Origin: Gymnopus androsaceus JB14
Taxonomy: Eukaryota; Basidiomycota; Agaricomycetes; Agaricales; Omphalotaceae
Direction of reading: 5' to 3'
DNA: 64,000 nt
Assembly (NCBI GenBank): GCA_009733575.1
Contig: ML769446.1
Location: 62,001-126,000, forward strand
A program made the translations under genes and the position numbers. Below the pieces are notes generated by a model that was not told where the DNA came from, made no database searches, and worked only from the letters and a program-made list of their open reading frames with translations. Every line of letters starts with the position of its first letter. Within the stretch, counting starts at the first letter, position 1. Shown here piece after piece: positions 34,483-47,076 of the stretch.

Positions 34483-35972
34483 ATGTCATCTACACCAGTC
34501 GAGGTCACCTTTTTCTCAAGGTGCCAAAAGCCGACCTTCAAACCACGCGTCGACTTGGATTATTCGGAGATAAATACGAAAACTCCGAGTCTTTCAGAAT
34601 CTGCTTTCGCACTGGATCATCAGAAGGTCGACGAGATGGTTTTCTTATGCGATAGGGACTTGGAGGATTACGAGGAGAACTTGATGTGGTTACGGTCCCA
34701 GATCTTGTTCATTGAGGAGCAGCAGACGCGATTGAAGGCCCATAAAACAAGGCTTCGATCTCTTTCCCATATCCGAAAGCTCCCCACGGAAATTCTGGCT
34801 TCGATCTTCGGTTACACCTGCGAGTGGAATGTCCTCCAGGAATATCCATGGCGCACCGACGAAGAAGATAGACCGACAAAGCTAACGTCGCCTATCATTA
34901 GCTACCTTCCAGCGCTCTCCCTCAGTGCAACTTGCATCCAATGGCGCTCGGTAGCTGGAGGTCATCTCGGGAGGGGAAGCTACAGATCCTGGGATGATTT
35001 CCTTCATCTCTATGATAAAAACTCTTTCTTGATCGCTCCAACCCAGCTCCTCTCTCGATAAATTTGAACATCCAAGGCGAACGGTGTGAGGTACAGAACT
35101 TTTGCGTGTTAGACCTCCTCATGGGACACACTTGGTGTTGGAGGAACTTTCGTTATTGCGGTCCTTCTGACATAGGCAGTTATCTTGACTACAGCCCTAG
35201 TCAGGATTTCTCTAACCTGGAGAAGCTAGAAATTCCTGATGGTTGAGCCAAAGATCTAGATATTTTCCAGAATGCGTCAAAACTCCGATTGCTTGTCAGT
35301 CCCGAAGGGATAGACACTCCGGACATACCATGGACTCAGGTCACATATCTGGACCTTTGTGTAACTCATGAACAGCTGGATGTGATGCTGGCACCATATC
35401 CAAATGTTACTCTGCTGGAACTTTGGGAGAGCGGGATGTGTTCTATATCTCCATGTACACCCAGAACCTTGAAGATAATTGATACCCTCCATGTTATTGT
35501 TCATGACTCCAACTCTGCACATGGCTTATTGGATATAGCACTATCATCTCTCACATTGCCTGCTCTGAATAATCTTCACATCTGTGGTCATGCAAACTCA
35601 ACACGTTATGACCGAATGTGGCCCAAACATTTGTTCGCCACATTTCTGTCAAGGTCATCCTGCAGAATCACCGCGTTGAGCATCCATGGAGTTGGTATTT
35701 CAGATGTAGATCTGATTTCTGCCCTTCAGCTTCTCTCATCTCTAGTAATTCTAGATATCAGCGATCATGAAGCTCCACCCAAAATTACACCGATAACATT
35801 AGACTTGATCTCCAGCCTTCACAGTGATCAGATTTGCACCAGGGTTCTTATCCCAAAACTCCGTGATCTTACATTGGGAATCGATTGCCCCGATTTCAAT
35901 GATGAAGCTTTCATTCACATGGTTTCGTCGCGATGGTACCCCATTCACATTCTGTCGAGACAAAGGGTATAG
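34483..35972 (+). pseudogene. Coiled-coil/F-box protein, damaged copy
   Basis: Agaricomycete F-box family: an N-terminal Cys/Arg-rich start, a helical segment (DRDLEDYEENLMWLRSQILFI then EEQQTRLKAHKTRLR), the F-box (IRKLPTEILASIFGYTCEW ... LSATCIQWRSVA), then leucine-patterned blocks (LDLLMGHTWCWRNFRYCG, DFSNLEKLEIPDG, LPALNNLHICGHANS, ITALSIHGVGISDVDL). The first block and the rest lie in different frames, with material missing after WRSVA near 34960. An in-frame TGA follows IPDG near 35244, and the C-terminus is cut at 35972. It is therefore very likely non-functional. A shorter direct copy lies at 40977-41463; the sugar-uptake pair sits between them. Confidence 0.7.
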
Positions 35973-36528
35973 ACCGTCTACAGTCAATAGGGCTGCGGTT
36001 CCACAATCGAGCAGTTGACCAAACGGTTTATAGGCCACTGCAGGTTTTAGACTCGATGGGTTTGAGGGTGGCCATTTGTGGAACAAATGATACGGAAATT
36101 TAGGTAGGAGCTTGATTTCATTGAGGGGCGATTGAATCTGGGAATTGATAATGGCATTCTTTTCAAGGCTCCCCCCGATCGCGATGTCAAGCTGAGCTGC
36201 TATGTAGCTGTTCCAGTTGCTCCTATGGCTATCTTGTTCTCGGTGTCGATGTTGGGGTAAAATATAGTAGTATACCATGATATATCATTTCCATACAAGG
36301 TTGAAATATAGTTCTTGACTAAAAGAAAAAACAGGAGAACGAAATGAAACGGAAACCGTAACAAAGCAAATAGATAATGCTGAAGGAAGAAAATGAAATA
36401 AAACAGAAAGCGAGGACGCAAACCGCAGGGAAAGAATCAGTTATTCTTGACGGTAATTATAACCTGCATCCCATCTCGTCCAGATGTCCCGAGACCGAAG
36501 CCAATCCTCAAAGACAAAAACCAGCTCC
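35973..36528. other. Intergenic
   Basis: This holds the 3' flanks of two convergent genes. It is AT-rich around 36300 with a purine-rich run. No gene seen. Confidence 0.4.
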
Positions 36529-38032
36529 CTACACCATGGCTGCCATCACCTCCCCAATTGCATCTGCCCCTTTGCCACCTCCTTCCATTCGAGGGTTCGT
36601 CGTTTGAATCAGCACCCGTCGATAGCTCGTCAGCGCAGGAGATCCATTATCTGTCACCTGCAGGATCAAGTGCATCAGCTGCCCCCAAAGACAAGGTTCA
36701 CGACTCATGAGTTCCACGCAGCATTTATCTGCCAGTGGGATAGTAATCTTAACCTTGCGGCTCTCACTGTCTAGGGATGTGATCACAAGATCTGCCACTT
36801 CCGCGTCAACCCAAGTTTGAGTCGCAGATGGATCTTTGTAGTGAAACCACACAAATGACAATGTGTCGCTGGGATCTGGGTCGTACGTTCCAGAAGCATC
36901 GAGAGTGATGGTCGAACCAGCCTCCGCCTCTAGATATACCGTCTCCAGACTCGCATCACCGTTGATGGAAATTACAGGATGGTGGTTTGCCTGGGCAAAG
37001 TCCCCAGAGAGAGTCCACTGCATGTGCGCGGCAAAATCATTCTGAAAGGCGTCGCGCCAGCGCCAGATGGTGCCGTGGTTCGTCATATACACCCGACCAT
37101 CTGCACCTATCACCCTATCGATTGCATCGCCGTAATGCATGCTGGCAAGGCCATTGGGGCTGATGTCTGTGCGCTGGTAGCGACCACCCCAAGATCCGTA
37201 ATTCGGATGCTCGGAAACGCCCAATCCGTTCTGAATCAGATAAAGGAAGGTGGGCGTATCACCTTCGGGGATGAATAGATAGTCTGGGTATGCCGTGCCC
37301 AGTGGACCAATCTGGATGTGGCTTTTAATCCATTCCTTGGTCATTTTGGAGAAATCAGGACCGCCCTGGTCGAAATGGTAGTATTGGTCGCCTGATATGC
37401 CGGTCCATGCTGCAAGTGTATAATGATTCCAGCCATGAATGGACACAATGTAGAAGAGATCGGGATACCTGTGACGAATCCATGCTCCTGTATCGTCTTG
37501 GTCCGAAATGGCATAAACACGTAGTTGAGACCGCAGTTGAATGGCCTCCGTCTCACCATGAAGCTTCTCAATACGTAACAGCACCTGCGCCAGGACATTG
37601 GTGCCACCCCAGCAAAGAACCCATAGCGGCTGATCAGTGCTGACTTGAATACGCTCAAGGAGCAACTGTCCTCCTTCACTGAGGGGAATGTCGTCCCCCT
37701 ACAGCCGCTATCCCATACACATTAGCTCCCTTCCTGATGAGGCCTCGAAAGTGGTAGGCCGGTAGATATTGCGCTGTCGGATGCACATGCGCATTGAGAT
37801 TATCGACTACCCTTTCATAGGCGTCAATGATGCGATGCATGTCCTGCGGGCAGACCTTGTTTCTCATCCATGTGGACGTGCAAGCTACCAGACCTTCCGT
37901 CTGGAATTGATGAGAGTAAAGCAAGTATCGAACAAGGGACTCCGCATCATCTGGCTCATTCGAGATATCGGAGAGAATGAAGACTCGAGGTTTGTGTGGG
38001 AATCTGTGAGTGGTGGTGCGAGGATCAGTCAT
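36529..38032 (-). CDS. Sde182/DUF1593 nucleoside-hydrolase-like protein (one homopolymer frameshift)
   Basis: Nearly intronless gene of about 500 codons from MTDPRTTTHRFPHKPRV. The N-terminal domain has a nucleoside-hydrolase-like fold: FILSDISNEPDDAESLVRY with the acidic metal-site pattern, YLPAYHFRGLIRKGANVYG, LWVLCWGGTNVLAQVL, RVYAISDQDDTGAWIR and NYGSWGGRYQ. A second, beta-rich domain follows (TITLDASGTYDPDPSDTLSF ... VTDNGSPALTSYRRVLIQ), as in the cellulose-binding Sde182 family. Role unproven; a glycoside or nucleoside hydrolase is likely. No signal peptide visible. A run of five C at 37695-37699 puts the two halves out of frame; four would restore a continuous frame. It lies next to, and on the same strand as, a sugar transporter, suggesting a small uptake-and-breakdown pair. 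Confidence 0.75.
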
Positions 38033-38945
38033 TGTGTTGATTCGTGTTGTTGGTCGTCCTTGAAGTTGTTGTATCTAAACTAGATATGCATCCATTCTGC
38101 ACTAGGAAAGATAAACTACTAAGCATCTTACCTAGGCTAGGTGATTGTAGGAGAAGAAGAATCAACGGCATAGACGCGTGACCATAATCTTCATCCCAGG
38201 CATATATCAAAGTCGTGATAAAATAGGTGCCACAAAGTACCGTGATCGGCCGCGATGAAGGCTGCGAATGGCTTGTGCTTGCAAGGATGGTAATCGAAAA
38301 ATCAGCCAAGTGAGCAAAGATGAGGCTAATGTGTGTGGATAAGCGGTCAAATGCTGATGGTTCGTCTACCATGCAACATGTCATACCGCAGTACCGAGAA
38401 CAAGGGAGAACGGATCATTGTCCACAGAGAAGGAGCGAGATCCTCTCCGCTGTTAGTACAGAACACTGAAAGAAAAATTCTTTTGGTGTATGAAGAAGAA
38501 AGGGTGGAAAAAACCTACTGTTATATGTAGGATGGGCTCCAGTCAATGGGAAACGGGTTGAATCAATCCGTTATAATTTCCACATGAACTAGAGATAGAC
38601 TAAAGAGTAAATGAAGAGACAAGAGAGAGACAATCGTACTCATTCACCGATAAATGTTGAAATCGGTTGGAGAAACGAGGAGCATGAAGCTAAGCCCTAA
38701 ACGAGGGAAGACCTACCAACGGATGCAGTGGCCAATGAGCCAGAAGGAGTGCAGCGAGAAGGTTTTCGAGCTCATGGTGAGTGGAGGCCCCTGGCCAAGT
38801 CAAGACTCAAGACGCGTCACGGTTGGAACAAAGCTATTAAGCGCTCACACTGCCAGCCCCTGCTTAGCGCCCTTTCAACGACTTTGTTCAACGTTTGTTA
38901 CATATACTATGATATAGTTAGATATACATTTAAGTAATTGACCTC
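38033..38945. other. Intergenic between the hydrolase-like gene and the transporter
   Basis: About 0.9 kb holding the upstream region of the hydrolase-like gene and the 3' end of the transporter. Open frames here are short. No clear motif. Confidence 0.4.
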
Positions 38946-40583
38946 CTACACATTAATATCAAACCTATTCTTCATGGCGACACTCATGGCCTCTGCATTC
39001 GTCTGATAGTCCCTGAATTTTCGAGCACTAATTTTCTTCACAAACATCTCATCAAGTTCTCCATAAGTCCTGCCAGCTGTCTCCGGTTGATAAAACCACA
39101 AGTATACAAGACACAGCACAGAGAGTCCGCCAAAGATAAAAGTCACCTTGGCTCCTAGGTTTGCTTCATTGAGATTGAAGAGAAAGGGTAGTGTAAAGGA
39201 CCACATAGTGTACAGGGCATTCTGCACAGCCAGACCAATTGCGATGGTCTTGATGCGCAACCTGGATGTGGACACCTCCGCAAGAATAGTGTATCCAGCT
39301 GCTCCAATGGTCAAGTTATACCACCAGCAATAGATCAGTATTAAGGCGACAGTGCCCTGGATAGCACTACCTGAGCCCACCACGGCCAAGCCACCTGTCA
39401 GCAGGAGGATGACCGTCAGTGCGCCCAGACCGTAGATCATCAGATTGCGACGACCAAGGCGATCAATCAGAAAATAGGACATGACATTGCCAACAAGTGA
39501 GACCACCTGTTGAGCGATCTGCAGACGAAAGCTCATTGCGGTGCTGTATCCGGCCAACTGGATGTAGTAAGTGGAATAGCTAGATGCAAACGTAATCCCC
39601 GACAGAGCCTGAATGCCTAGAGGAGCAATAGAAATTATGGTGCGTCGGAGGTTGGAGCGACGGAAGCATTCGAGGTAGGTGGCTCCCTCAGTCTCTTGAC
39701 GGATCTCTTCGAAAGTGACCTTGATGGAGGCAAGCTTCTTCATCTGCTCGGTCTCGCTGTAGCCAAGCTTTCGGAGACTGTCAATGGCCCTGTCATCCCG
39801 GTTCTGAGAGACGAGCCACCAAGGGGACTCGGGCATGAACCAAATCAAGGCAACAGCGATGGCGGCGTACCCATACTGCGCCACGAAAACTGCTCGGTAG
39901 GCCCACCGTGTGTTGAAATTGCCTGTGTTGTTGGTGATGAGGGCTACCACCAAGGGCCCAACGCAGTAGGCCAGCGCAGTGAAGCAGGTGAGTGTACCAC
40001 GAAGTGCAAGGGGGGATATCTAATAGACCAGGTCAGTTATGGACAGAAAGATTGTATGTTATGACATCCACATAGTACATACCTCTCCGACATAAGTGAG
40101 TGGAACTGAGGACAAAGTCCCCAGCGCAAAGCCGTTCAGGAATTTTCCACCAAAGAACATCTCATTTGTCGTAGCTACAAACTCCAAGGTCACCGCGGCA
40201 ATAGTGATTACCAAAGCAATCATAATAGTGCGTTTGCGACCGAGAATATCAGCAATCTGACCAGAGCAGAGAGCCCCAATTACCGCCGATGCCACTGGAC
40301 CCCCACTAAAAGCAGACTGCCACTTGGCTTCCAAGACCCAGTTCCCCTCATAGTAATGCCCAAAGTCCTTTCGAAACTCAGGGATACCGGTGACATTGCC
40401 AGAGGCTTGGTTCTCGAAGCTCACCAGGAGAATACACCAGACGGCATAGATGCACCAAGCAAATGTCCATGGATATTGCTTGACGCTCTGCCATTTGGTG
40501 ATTTCGTGGTCTTCTAGGTTTGCGATTTGGCTGAGGTGCTGGCTCTCTCTGTGCTCAACCCAGTCTGAACTGGGTTTGTCCAT
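38946..40583 (-). CDS. MFS sugar transporter, alpha-glucoside permease type, 524 aa
   Basis: Two exons (40083-40583 and 38946-40019) with a 63-nt intron give a clean 524-residue frame from MDKPSSDWVEHRES; a Met 19 codons upstream is also open. It is a twelve-helix proton-coupled sugar porter of the plasma membrane. Signatures: loop motif DILGRKRT after helix 2, PESPWWLVSQNR after helix 6, IDRLGRRN in the second half, and PETAGRTYGELDEMF after helix 12. PESPWWL and the AGRTYGELD form are characteristic of fungal maltose/alpha-glucoside permeases rather than hexose carriers, although substrate cannot be read from sequence. It is a same-strand neighbour of the hydrolase-like gene at 36529-38032. 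Confidence 0.85.
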
Positions 40584-40976
40584 AGTTTTGAAGACTGTCC
40601 AGTCGATGGGTGCGCAATTTGGTAAGGAAGGAAAGAACACTGTTAGGAGTGCATGTTATAGTAGCTGGGAATTCGACAGAAGACTCGGTTTAGGACATGG
40701 GACATATCAGCTGTTCAAGTTGAGGTCTGCTGAGCCTGTACATCATACTAGAAACCAGTCACTACCACTTGCTCGTATATTAATATTTCCTTCATTATTG
40801 TCTTGTAACAGCAGTATGCAGTTAGTATTCATCTTCGAGATATCTTTACCGGCCTGTAAGATTAGTATCATGATATCATCGAGTGAGCTCGAGGCTGAAG
40901 CGACGAAGCAAAATAAGCACTAGTAATGCGCGTCTATGCCATTGATTACAATCATCTAAACCGTTTCAACCTCTAG

Positions 40977-41463
40977 ATGACATCTACATCGGTCCATGCC
41001 ACCTTCTGCTCAAGATGCCGAAAGCTGACTTTCAAACCGCGCGTCGACTTGGATTATTCGGAGATGTATACGGAAGCTCTTTCGGAAACTGACCCGTTCG
41101 CACTAGATCATCAGAAGGTCAAAGAGATGATTCTCTTATGCGATAGGGACCTGGAGGGTTACGAACGGGACTTGATGCGGCTGCAGTCCCAGATCTTGTT
41201 CATTGAGGAGCAGCAGACGCGATTGAGGGCCCACAAAGCAAGACTTCGATATCTTGCTTCCCCTATCCGGAAGCTCCACCGAGGTTCTGGCTTTGATCTT
41301 TGATTACACCTGCGAGTGGAATGTCCTCCAGGAATATCCATGGTGCATTGAAGAAGAAGATAGACCGACAAAGCTAAGCGTTCAAAATCCACCACGAAAA
41401 TCTCATGACAGAATGAAGGGGTCATTGAGGAGACATACTGTCTTGCTAGCCTCATTTATGTGA
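40977..41463 (+). pseudogene. Truncated coiled-coil/F-box gene copy
   Basis: Direct copy of the 5' part of the gene at 34483. The upstream sequence (AAACCGTT[T/C]CA then AACCTCTAGATG or CAGCCTCTAGATG), the N-terminus (CSRCRKLTFKPRVDLDYSE), the helical segment and the F-box start (IFDYTCEWNVLQEYPW) match. A one-base shift at the F-box start (near 41272) ends the frame at GSGFDL. Similarity stops shortly after 41380, so the leucine-rich part is missing. Confidence 0.75.
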
Positions 41464-42244
41464 TCACTTTCATCTTTTGTTCACCTCCGAGAGTTGTTGC
41501 TGATGACCAATGCACTTTATCGTTCTCGATTGATAAACTATGCGTCTCAAGAGCAAAATCAAGAACGTGTTATTTGTGAGAGCGTTGCCTTTCAAGACTC
41601 CGACTCAGAATCAAGAAGGCGTTGGTGATCGGTTGGTGTAAAGTCGGATTGTCGGAAAGCGTGTAGATTACGGCTTCATGGATTTCATTTGATAGTCAGG
41701 TTTATTGTTGGTAAGAAAATTACAGAGATCTACGGTAGAGGTGTCGGGAGTGTTGTCCGAGTCGGCGTTTCAAGTTCCTGGGAGGCTGTTGCAAAGTTGG
41801 CTATAGTGGGTGGATATATTGACAAACATCGGGATTGCGAGTGGAATGTATAACTACACATATACATATCAACTTGGTATGGATCAGATTCAAGGTCTTT
41901 ACACGAGTGTCACGAGTAGAATATTTTCGCGTTCCTTGAGGCTTTTTCTATGTAGGCTGTGGCGAATTTTAACACGATCATCCTTCAGGATAGCGATACG
42001 TTTTGCAACATAGATGGAGAGTGTTCTAGGAAACTTCCAGAGCTTGAATGGCTGGGTAGATGAGCGCGCACGACAGGATGCAGTTAAGAGCGCTAAAGGT
42101 GAGCGCCTCAGTCAGCGCATATCGCTTGCCGGCCGGCAGTTTCTGACCTGCCCTGAAGTAATTTTTTTTGGCGTATGTAAATTTCTTTTCTTAACTATTT
42201 TCACTTGCTCCCCCCTTTGACTTCCCTCTCCAATCATTTCCGAA
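41464..42244. other. Intergenic, upstream of the nucleolin-like gene
   Basis: No coding signal. Short open frames only. The CT-rich segment just before 42245 is typical of a highly expressed fungal gene's leader. Confidence 0.4.
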
Positions 42245-44120
42245 ATGGGAAAATCCGACAAGAAATCCACCAAAAAGACCTGAGAAGACTTCTTCCAAAG
42301 TTGTCGAAAAGGTCGCCGACAAAAAGTCGAGTAAAACTGGCAAGGCTGGCGCTATCGTTCAGAAGCCTATCTCTTCGAAGGAAATTATGGCCAAGGCTGT
42401 GAGTACTATCTACTACATTACAGCTTTTCTCGAGTCTCATATCGTGAGTAGTTGAAGACCGCCAAAGCTACTGAAAAGCCCAAGGTGAACGGAAGAGTGC
42501 GCCAGAAAGTAAAGAACATAATATTAACATGGTTCATTTAGGGAAAAGCTGCGGAGTCCTCTGACGAGAGCAGCGAATCATCTTCCGACGAAGACGAGAA
42601 ACCCAAAGCTGCACAGGTCAAAAAGGCTTCACCAGCCAAGGTGAACGGAAAGGTGCGTCATGAAACTATCATTCCCCGAAAAAACTTTTATTAACGTTAT
42701 AGCTACAGGGAAAAGCTGCCAAGTCAGACGATGAGAGCAGCGATTCATCGTCCGACGAAGACGAGAAACCCAAAGTTACTCAGGTCAAAAAGGCCGCCAC
42801 ACCTGTAAAAGTACCCGCGAAGAAGGATGAATCTTCTGACGATGATGATTCCTCGTCGGAGAGAGGAAGTAAAAAAACCTGTTGCCAAACCTGCTGCCAA
42901 GAAGGCTGCGTCTTCTGACTCGTCCGACTCTGAGGACGAGGACGAGAAGAAATCTGCCGCTGCTCCCGCGAAACCCGCTCCATCATCATCGAGCGACTCC
43001 GATTCGGACTCTGATGACGCAGGTTCGAAGAAAAAGCCCGCAGCTGCAGTTCCTACACCAGCAAAGAAAAAGGATGAGTCGTCAGACTCTGACGATTCCG
43101 ATTCAGAGATGGAAGATGGTACGAAGTCTGCTCCGGTTGCCAATGGTTAGAGATTTATTTATTCTCACATGGCGTATTCTGAGCCTCTTTCGCATGCAGG
43201 CAAACGCAAAGCAACTGAGGATGCACCTGCACCCCCGAAAAAAGTCAAGCTCGCCAACGGCGACGCTGCACCCGCTGAATCCAACGATGAGATCAAATCC
43301 ATCTTCGTCGGGCAGCTTTCATGGAACGTTGACAACGAATGGCTCGGACAAGAATTTGCATCTTGTGGAGAGGTCGTCTCTGCTACTGTCCAGATGGATC
43401 GCAATACTGGTCGTTCTCGTGGATTCGGTTACGTTCACTTCTCTACTACCGACGCTGTCGAGAAGGCTCTCGAGATGAACGGAAAGGAGATCGACGGTCG
43501 GCCGATCAAGGTCGACAAGAGCACTCCCATTAACAAGGACGCCAGTCGGGAGAAGAGGGCTAAAACCTTTGGCGACGAAACGGGCCCGCCGAGCAGCACA
43601 CTCTTCGTCGGCAACTTGAGCTTCTCTGCCAATGAGGATTCCGTCTGGGAATTCTTCGGTGATTATGGCGTGAAGAGCGTGCGGTTACCGACGGACAGGG
43701 AATCCGGCAAGCCCAAAGGATTTGGTTATGTCGAGTTCGATGACATTGAAAACGCCAAGAAAGCGTTCGAAGCATTGTCTGGCCAAGAGTTGGACGGTCG
43801 GGCTGTCAGGCTTGACTACTCACAACCAAGAGACTCTTCTGGAGGAGGAGGACGAGGTGCTCCTCGTGGAGGTCGTGGAGGTTCGGCGGTGGTGGTGGGT
43901 TTGGCGGTGGAAGAGGCGGGGGGGACAGAGGGTATGGAGGACGAGGGAGGGGCGGTGGTGATCGTGGGCGGGGTGGACGAGGAGGAGGTCGTGGCAGGGG
44001 CGCTCCTAACCCAAGATCCGGTGGTAAGTACTAGGTGTAGTCCTTGTTTCCGAAAGATGATCTTGACGCCTTCCAGGTATCGTCCCCAGTGATGCGGGCA
44101 AGAAAAAGATCACTTTCTGA
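42245..44120 (+). CDS. Nucleolin-like RNA-binding protein (Gar2/Nsr1 type), three suspect frameshifts
   Basis: Nucleolar protein acting in pre-rRNA processing. Order: Lys-rich start MGKSDKKSTKKT, acidic/Ser tracts with casein-kinase-2-like sites (SSDEDEKPK, SSDSSDSEDEDEKK, SSSDSDSDSDD) in repeated units separated by short introns, a basic KRKATEDAPAPPKKVKL nuclear-localisation-like segment, two RRMs, and an RGG-rich tail ending DAGKKKITF at 44120. RRM1 has IFVGQLSWNV and RGFGYVHF; RRM2 has LFVGNLSFSA and KGFGYVEF. The last intron is near 44024-44075. Three single-base disruptions are visible: near 42281 (TGA after KKT), near 42857 (before EEVKKPVAK) and near 43879 (entering the Gly/Arg tail). 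Splicing does not explain them. Either this is a decayed duplicate or the assembly has indel errors. Confidence 0.8.
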
Positions 44121-44270
44121 TCACTGCTAGAGCTTTCGATCTATGTAGCTATGCATCTGTCGACGAGTCGCTCTTGATTTTACTTATGATATTACATGCC
44201 TATTCGTGTATCTACTCTGTTTATCTACCTCGTATCGTAATCCATGGAACCTTTGAATGGTGCATACTCC

Positions 44271-45529
44271 TTACTGGTTGACCGGGGTTGGAACTTCGGC
44301 CATGGCCGCAAGTCGGAAGATGTGGCGAGGCTTCGCTCCAGTCTCTTCGTCAAAGTAATCGACAATGGCAGAATCTATACATGCACGTTAGTGCAAGTTC
44401 TGTAAAGCAAGCTTCAAGACGCACGGATGGTGGAACGGTTGTCAAAGATCACTATCGTTTTCGGCTGCCAGCGAACTCTAGCTTGGAAATCATGGCCCTT
44501 CAGAATGTGGTCAAGCAGAAAATCAGACAGTGCCTTGAACTCAGGCTCCTTGAATCCCTGGAATCCTGTGATGAATTCGCCATTGATGAAGATAGATCGT
44601 TGGCCGGTGACAGGATGAACTCGAACGAGAGGGTGTACCGACTGCACAGGGTCTTTGCGAACCAGACCGCCGAGTGCCTTGGTATGGTTAATCATGTTCA
44701 GAGACGAATGAACAGCCTTGATAGGGTCTATCATAGATCGGAAAGATGGGGAGAGACGTCTGTAGTACATCCAATCAGTATTATTGCAAGGGAAAAAAAC
44801 GCAAACGTTAATCGCAGATAGATCAAAGTATAAAAACACGGCAAGAATAAATTGTACATACTTGTAAGCCTCATCGGTAGCGGCGAAAATAGTATCACCT
44901 CCGACTTGGGGACCTTGCAAAAGACCCAACATCACGTAGCCTGGAGGCTGGCGTTCGTAGCTGACATCCTGATGCCAGAGGCAAGATGTAGTCTTCTGCG
45001 AGAAGAAGTTGTTCAATTCTTCCTTGTTTCCATCGCGGTGGATAATGTGGAAGCCAGGTAGGCCTTTGATACTACCAGAAACCGGCTGGTAGTTTGGTTT
45101 ACCGAAGTGGTTCATGAATTCCTGCTGCGCGGCGGGACCCTGGTCAAGGAATTTGTCCTGCGCTGGGATAACGACGATCTTGCGTTCACTAACGAGAAGC
45201 GCAAGTTCGTCCTTTCCGACATCGGTGAGTGTCGACAAGTCAAGCCCCTCGAGAATGGTACCCATTCCAGGGGTGATTTCAGATTGCTTTGTGGCGCTAC
45301 CGAGGAGAGTGGTCTTTGAAGGGTCCGCCCGCAGGGCAGGATCCGAAAACTCGAACGGGGGCAATGGGTCAAACCACACTGGGTCCCAAGTTGGGAGATA
45401 CTGAGGGTACGGAGTGCCTTTCTCGAGACGAGTCCTCTCCTCTGCAGTGGCGACGATGTAGGAGAGGTTTATGTCGTAACTGACAGGTTTCTCCTTGACT
45501 GCAACAGTAGAAGTCATCGTCGAGGACAT
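44271..45529 (-). CDS. TauD-type Fe(II)/2-oxoglutarate dioxygenase, 368 aa
   Basis: Three exons (44862-45529, 44425-44759, 44271-44374) in one clean frame of 368 residues. Enzymes of this family couple decarboxylation of 2-oxoglutarate to hydroxylation; fungal members act on sulfonates such as taurine or other substrates, so the exact one is open. Visible: SEITPGMGTILEGLDL, LALLVSERKIVVIPAQ, the metal-binding His-x-Asp in CLWHQDVSYERQPPG, LLQGPQVGGDTIFA, HPVTGQRSIFINGEF, IFDNRSTIH supplying the distal His, and the 2-oxoglutarate-binding Arg in RHIFRLAAMAE. The distal His codon is assembled across the last intron, which supports that splice. Probably cytosolic. Faces the nucleolin-like gene tail to tail. 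Confidence 0.85.
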
Positions 45530-46817
45530 TTTAGCGAGGTAATTGGGGTGTTCCCTAGAGATGGCTTCACCTTTATAAGAACTTGGGTGAGAAAGTAGAG
45601 AAATCCAAGCATGGTGTTAGGATCAGAGTAGGAGACATAAGGAGACATACCAGCATGATGACCATCGTGAAATGCATCACTGAAAGGCTAGACCATGACT
45701 CGGATTATACAATTATTAATGGCGATTAATTAATATTAATTGCCAAGGAATGCAGCGGATGCAAATAAAGACATATGGTGCAAGACCGCAAGCCCTGGAT
45801 GTGTAGCAGAGCGTCATACAATTGACATCCTGTAAAACAGAATGTTTCTCCCGACGCTTCAATACTTACGCTACGCGAACCGCGTCCTATTTTTTTTATT
45901 AGTGAGGAATTCCACGCTCCCTTGATACCCGTACCTATAGCTATAGATGCACTGAATCAGTTCCTTTGTATGAACTTAACATATGCCCGTAGGCAAAGAG
46001 AATTGAACTGTACTTTGGGACACGGTTCCGGAACGCCTTGAAGAAGTGCAAAAAAGGAGCCACATAATAAGATTCTAGTAAAAAGGCAAACGGAAAGAGG
46101 GTCATCCACAGTCAACGCTTCAGTTACCAGTTCAGCTATTTATGGTAAGTAGCGTATCCTGAAATTAAGCGTTCTGCAGCATCCAAAAAAAACGACAAGT
46201 CAACAGCAAGTCACTTTGCCTGCGGCTTCGAGATTGTTAACACGCCATACCACCTCAACTGCAGGTTATATCTATTCAAATTTCGAGGCTGACAAGGTAG
46301 ATTATTGAAACTCAGCTTGATATATGCAGCTTGCAGGTCGAACGAAGAGGTATCAGCGCAAATCAGCACCTGAAAAATGAGGGTCTGCCTCTCCAGCGGT
46401 AGATGTACCGATGAGATGGCGCTGTTGCTTGTGTTCTCACCTCGAAATGAATTGTGCTTCCTGGGGCCTGTTCCATCCCCAGCCGGAACCGACAATTCGA
46501 GTCGGAGCGCTGCGGAATGGTGGGAAGGAAGAAATGCGTCAATTACAGTAATACCATATTATTTCAAAGACTTGAAATGTGTAATTCCATGCTCCCGTAG
46601 CGCGTGTCCACTTCCTTCAGGCAGGCGTATCTGCGAAGTCAGCGAGGGACATACCTAAGACTACCTTTGACGCGTCCGTACCGCTAAATCTATTGAATTC
46701 AAATTCGGGACGTTTGGCTTGCCGCTTGAGTAACTTCAAGGAAGAGCTAGATCAATGAGAGGCATGCATAGTGAGAGTTGGCGTTACGGTATTTTCATCG
46801 GCACGCGAGCAAAAAAG
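45530..46817. other. Intergenic; possible exon remnants on the minus strand
   Basis: AT-rich upstream region of the dioxygenase gene, then at 46211-46660 minus-strand segments that look spliced: LELSVPAGDGTGPRKHNSF followed by a GTGAGA donor, and after an acceptor VLICADTSSFDLQAAYI and NLPCQPRNLNRYNL. I know no family for them and could not find start or end. Weak. Confidence 0.3.
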
Positions 46818-47076
46818 ACATGGTATAATAGAAGAAAACATAAATCAAGTACGGCAAATGGAGGAGAAAAAAAGGACTGTAGAGTCGAGTTGGCTCAATT
46901 GGACGCTCAGATACGTATATCATATGCATACGCCCCAGAATACCCAGGATCTCTTAGACGTATTGTGCTACAGCCGCGATTATCACGCTGAATATCAGTT
47001 TCAGGCCAACCGCAGTATAAATTTCGATGCGGCGCTGAGTAAAGGTTCATCAGCGATTTCCCGAGAAATAATATAG

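Noticed and set aside
42882..43478. 198-codon plus-strand frame rich in Arg/Leu/Thr
   Set aside because: It is the shifted-frame shadow of the acidic Ser repeats and first RRM of the nucleolin-like gene.
44288..44821. 177-codon plus-strand frame opposite the dioxygenase
   Set aside because: Antisense shadow of the dioxygenase exons, whose minus-strand frame has clear catalytic motifs and splice sites.
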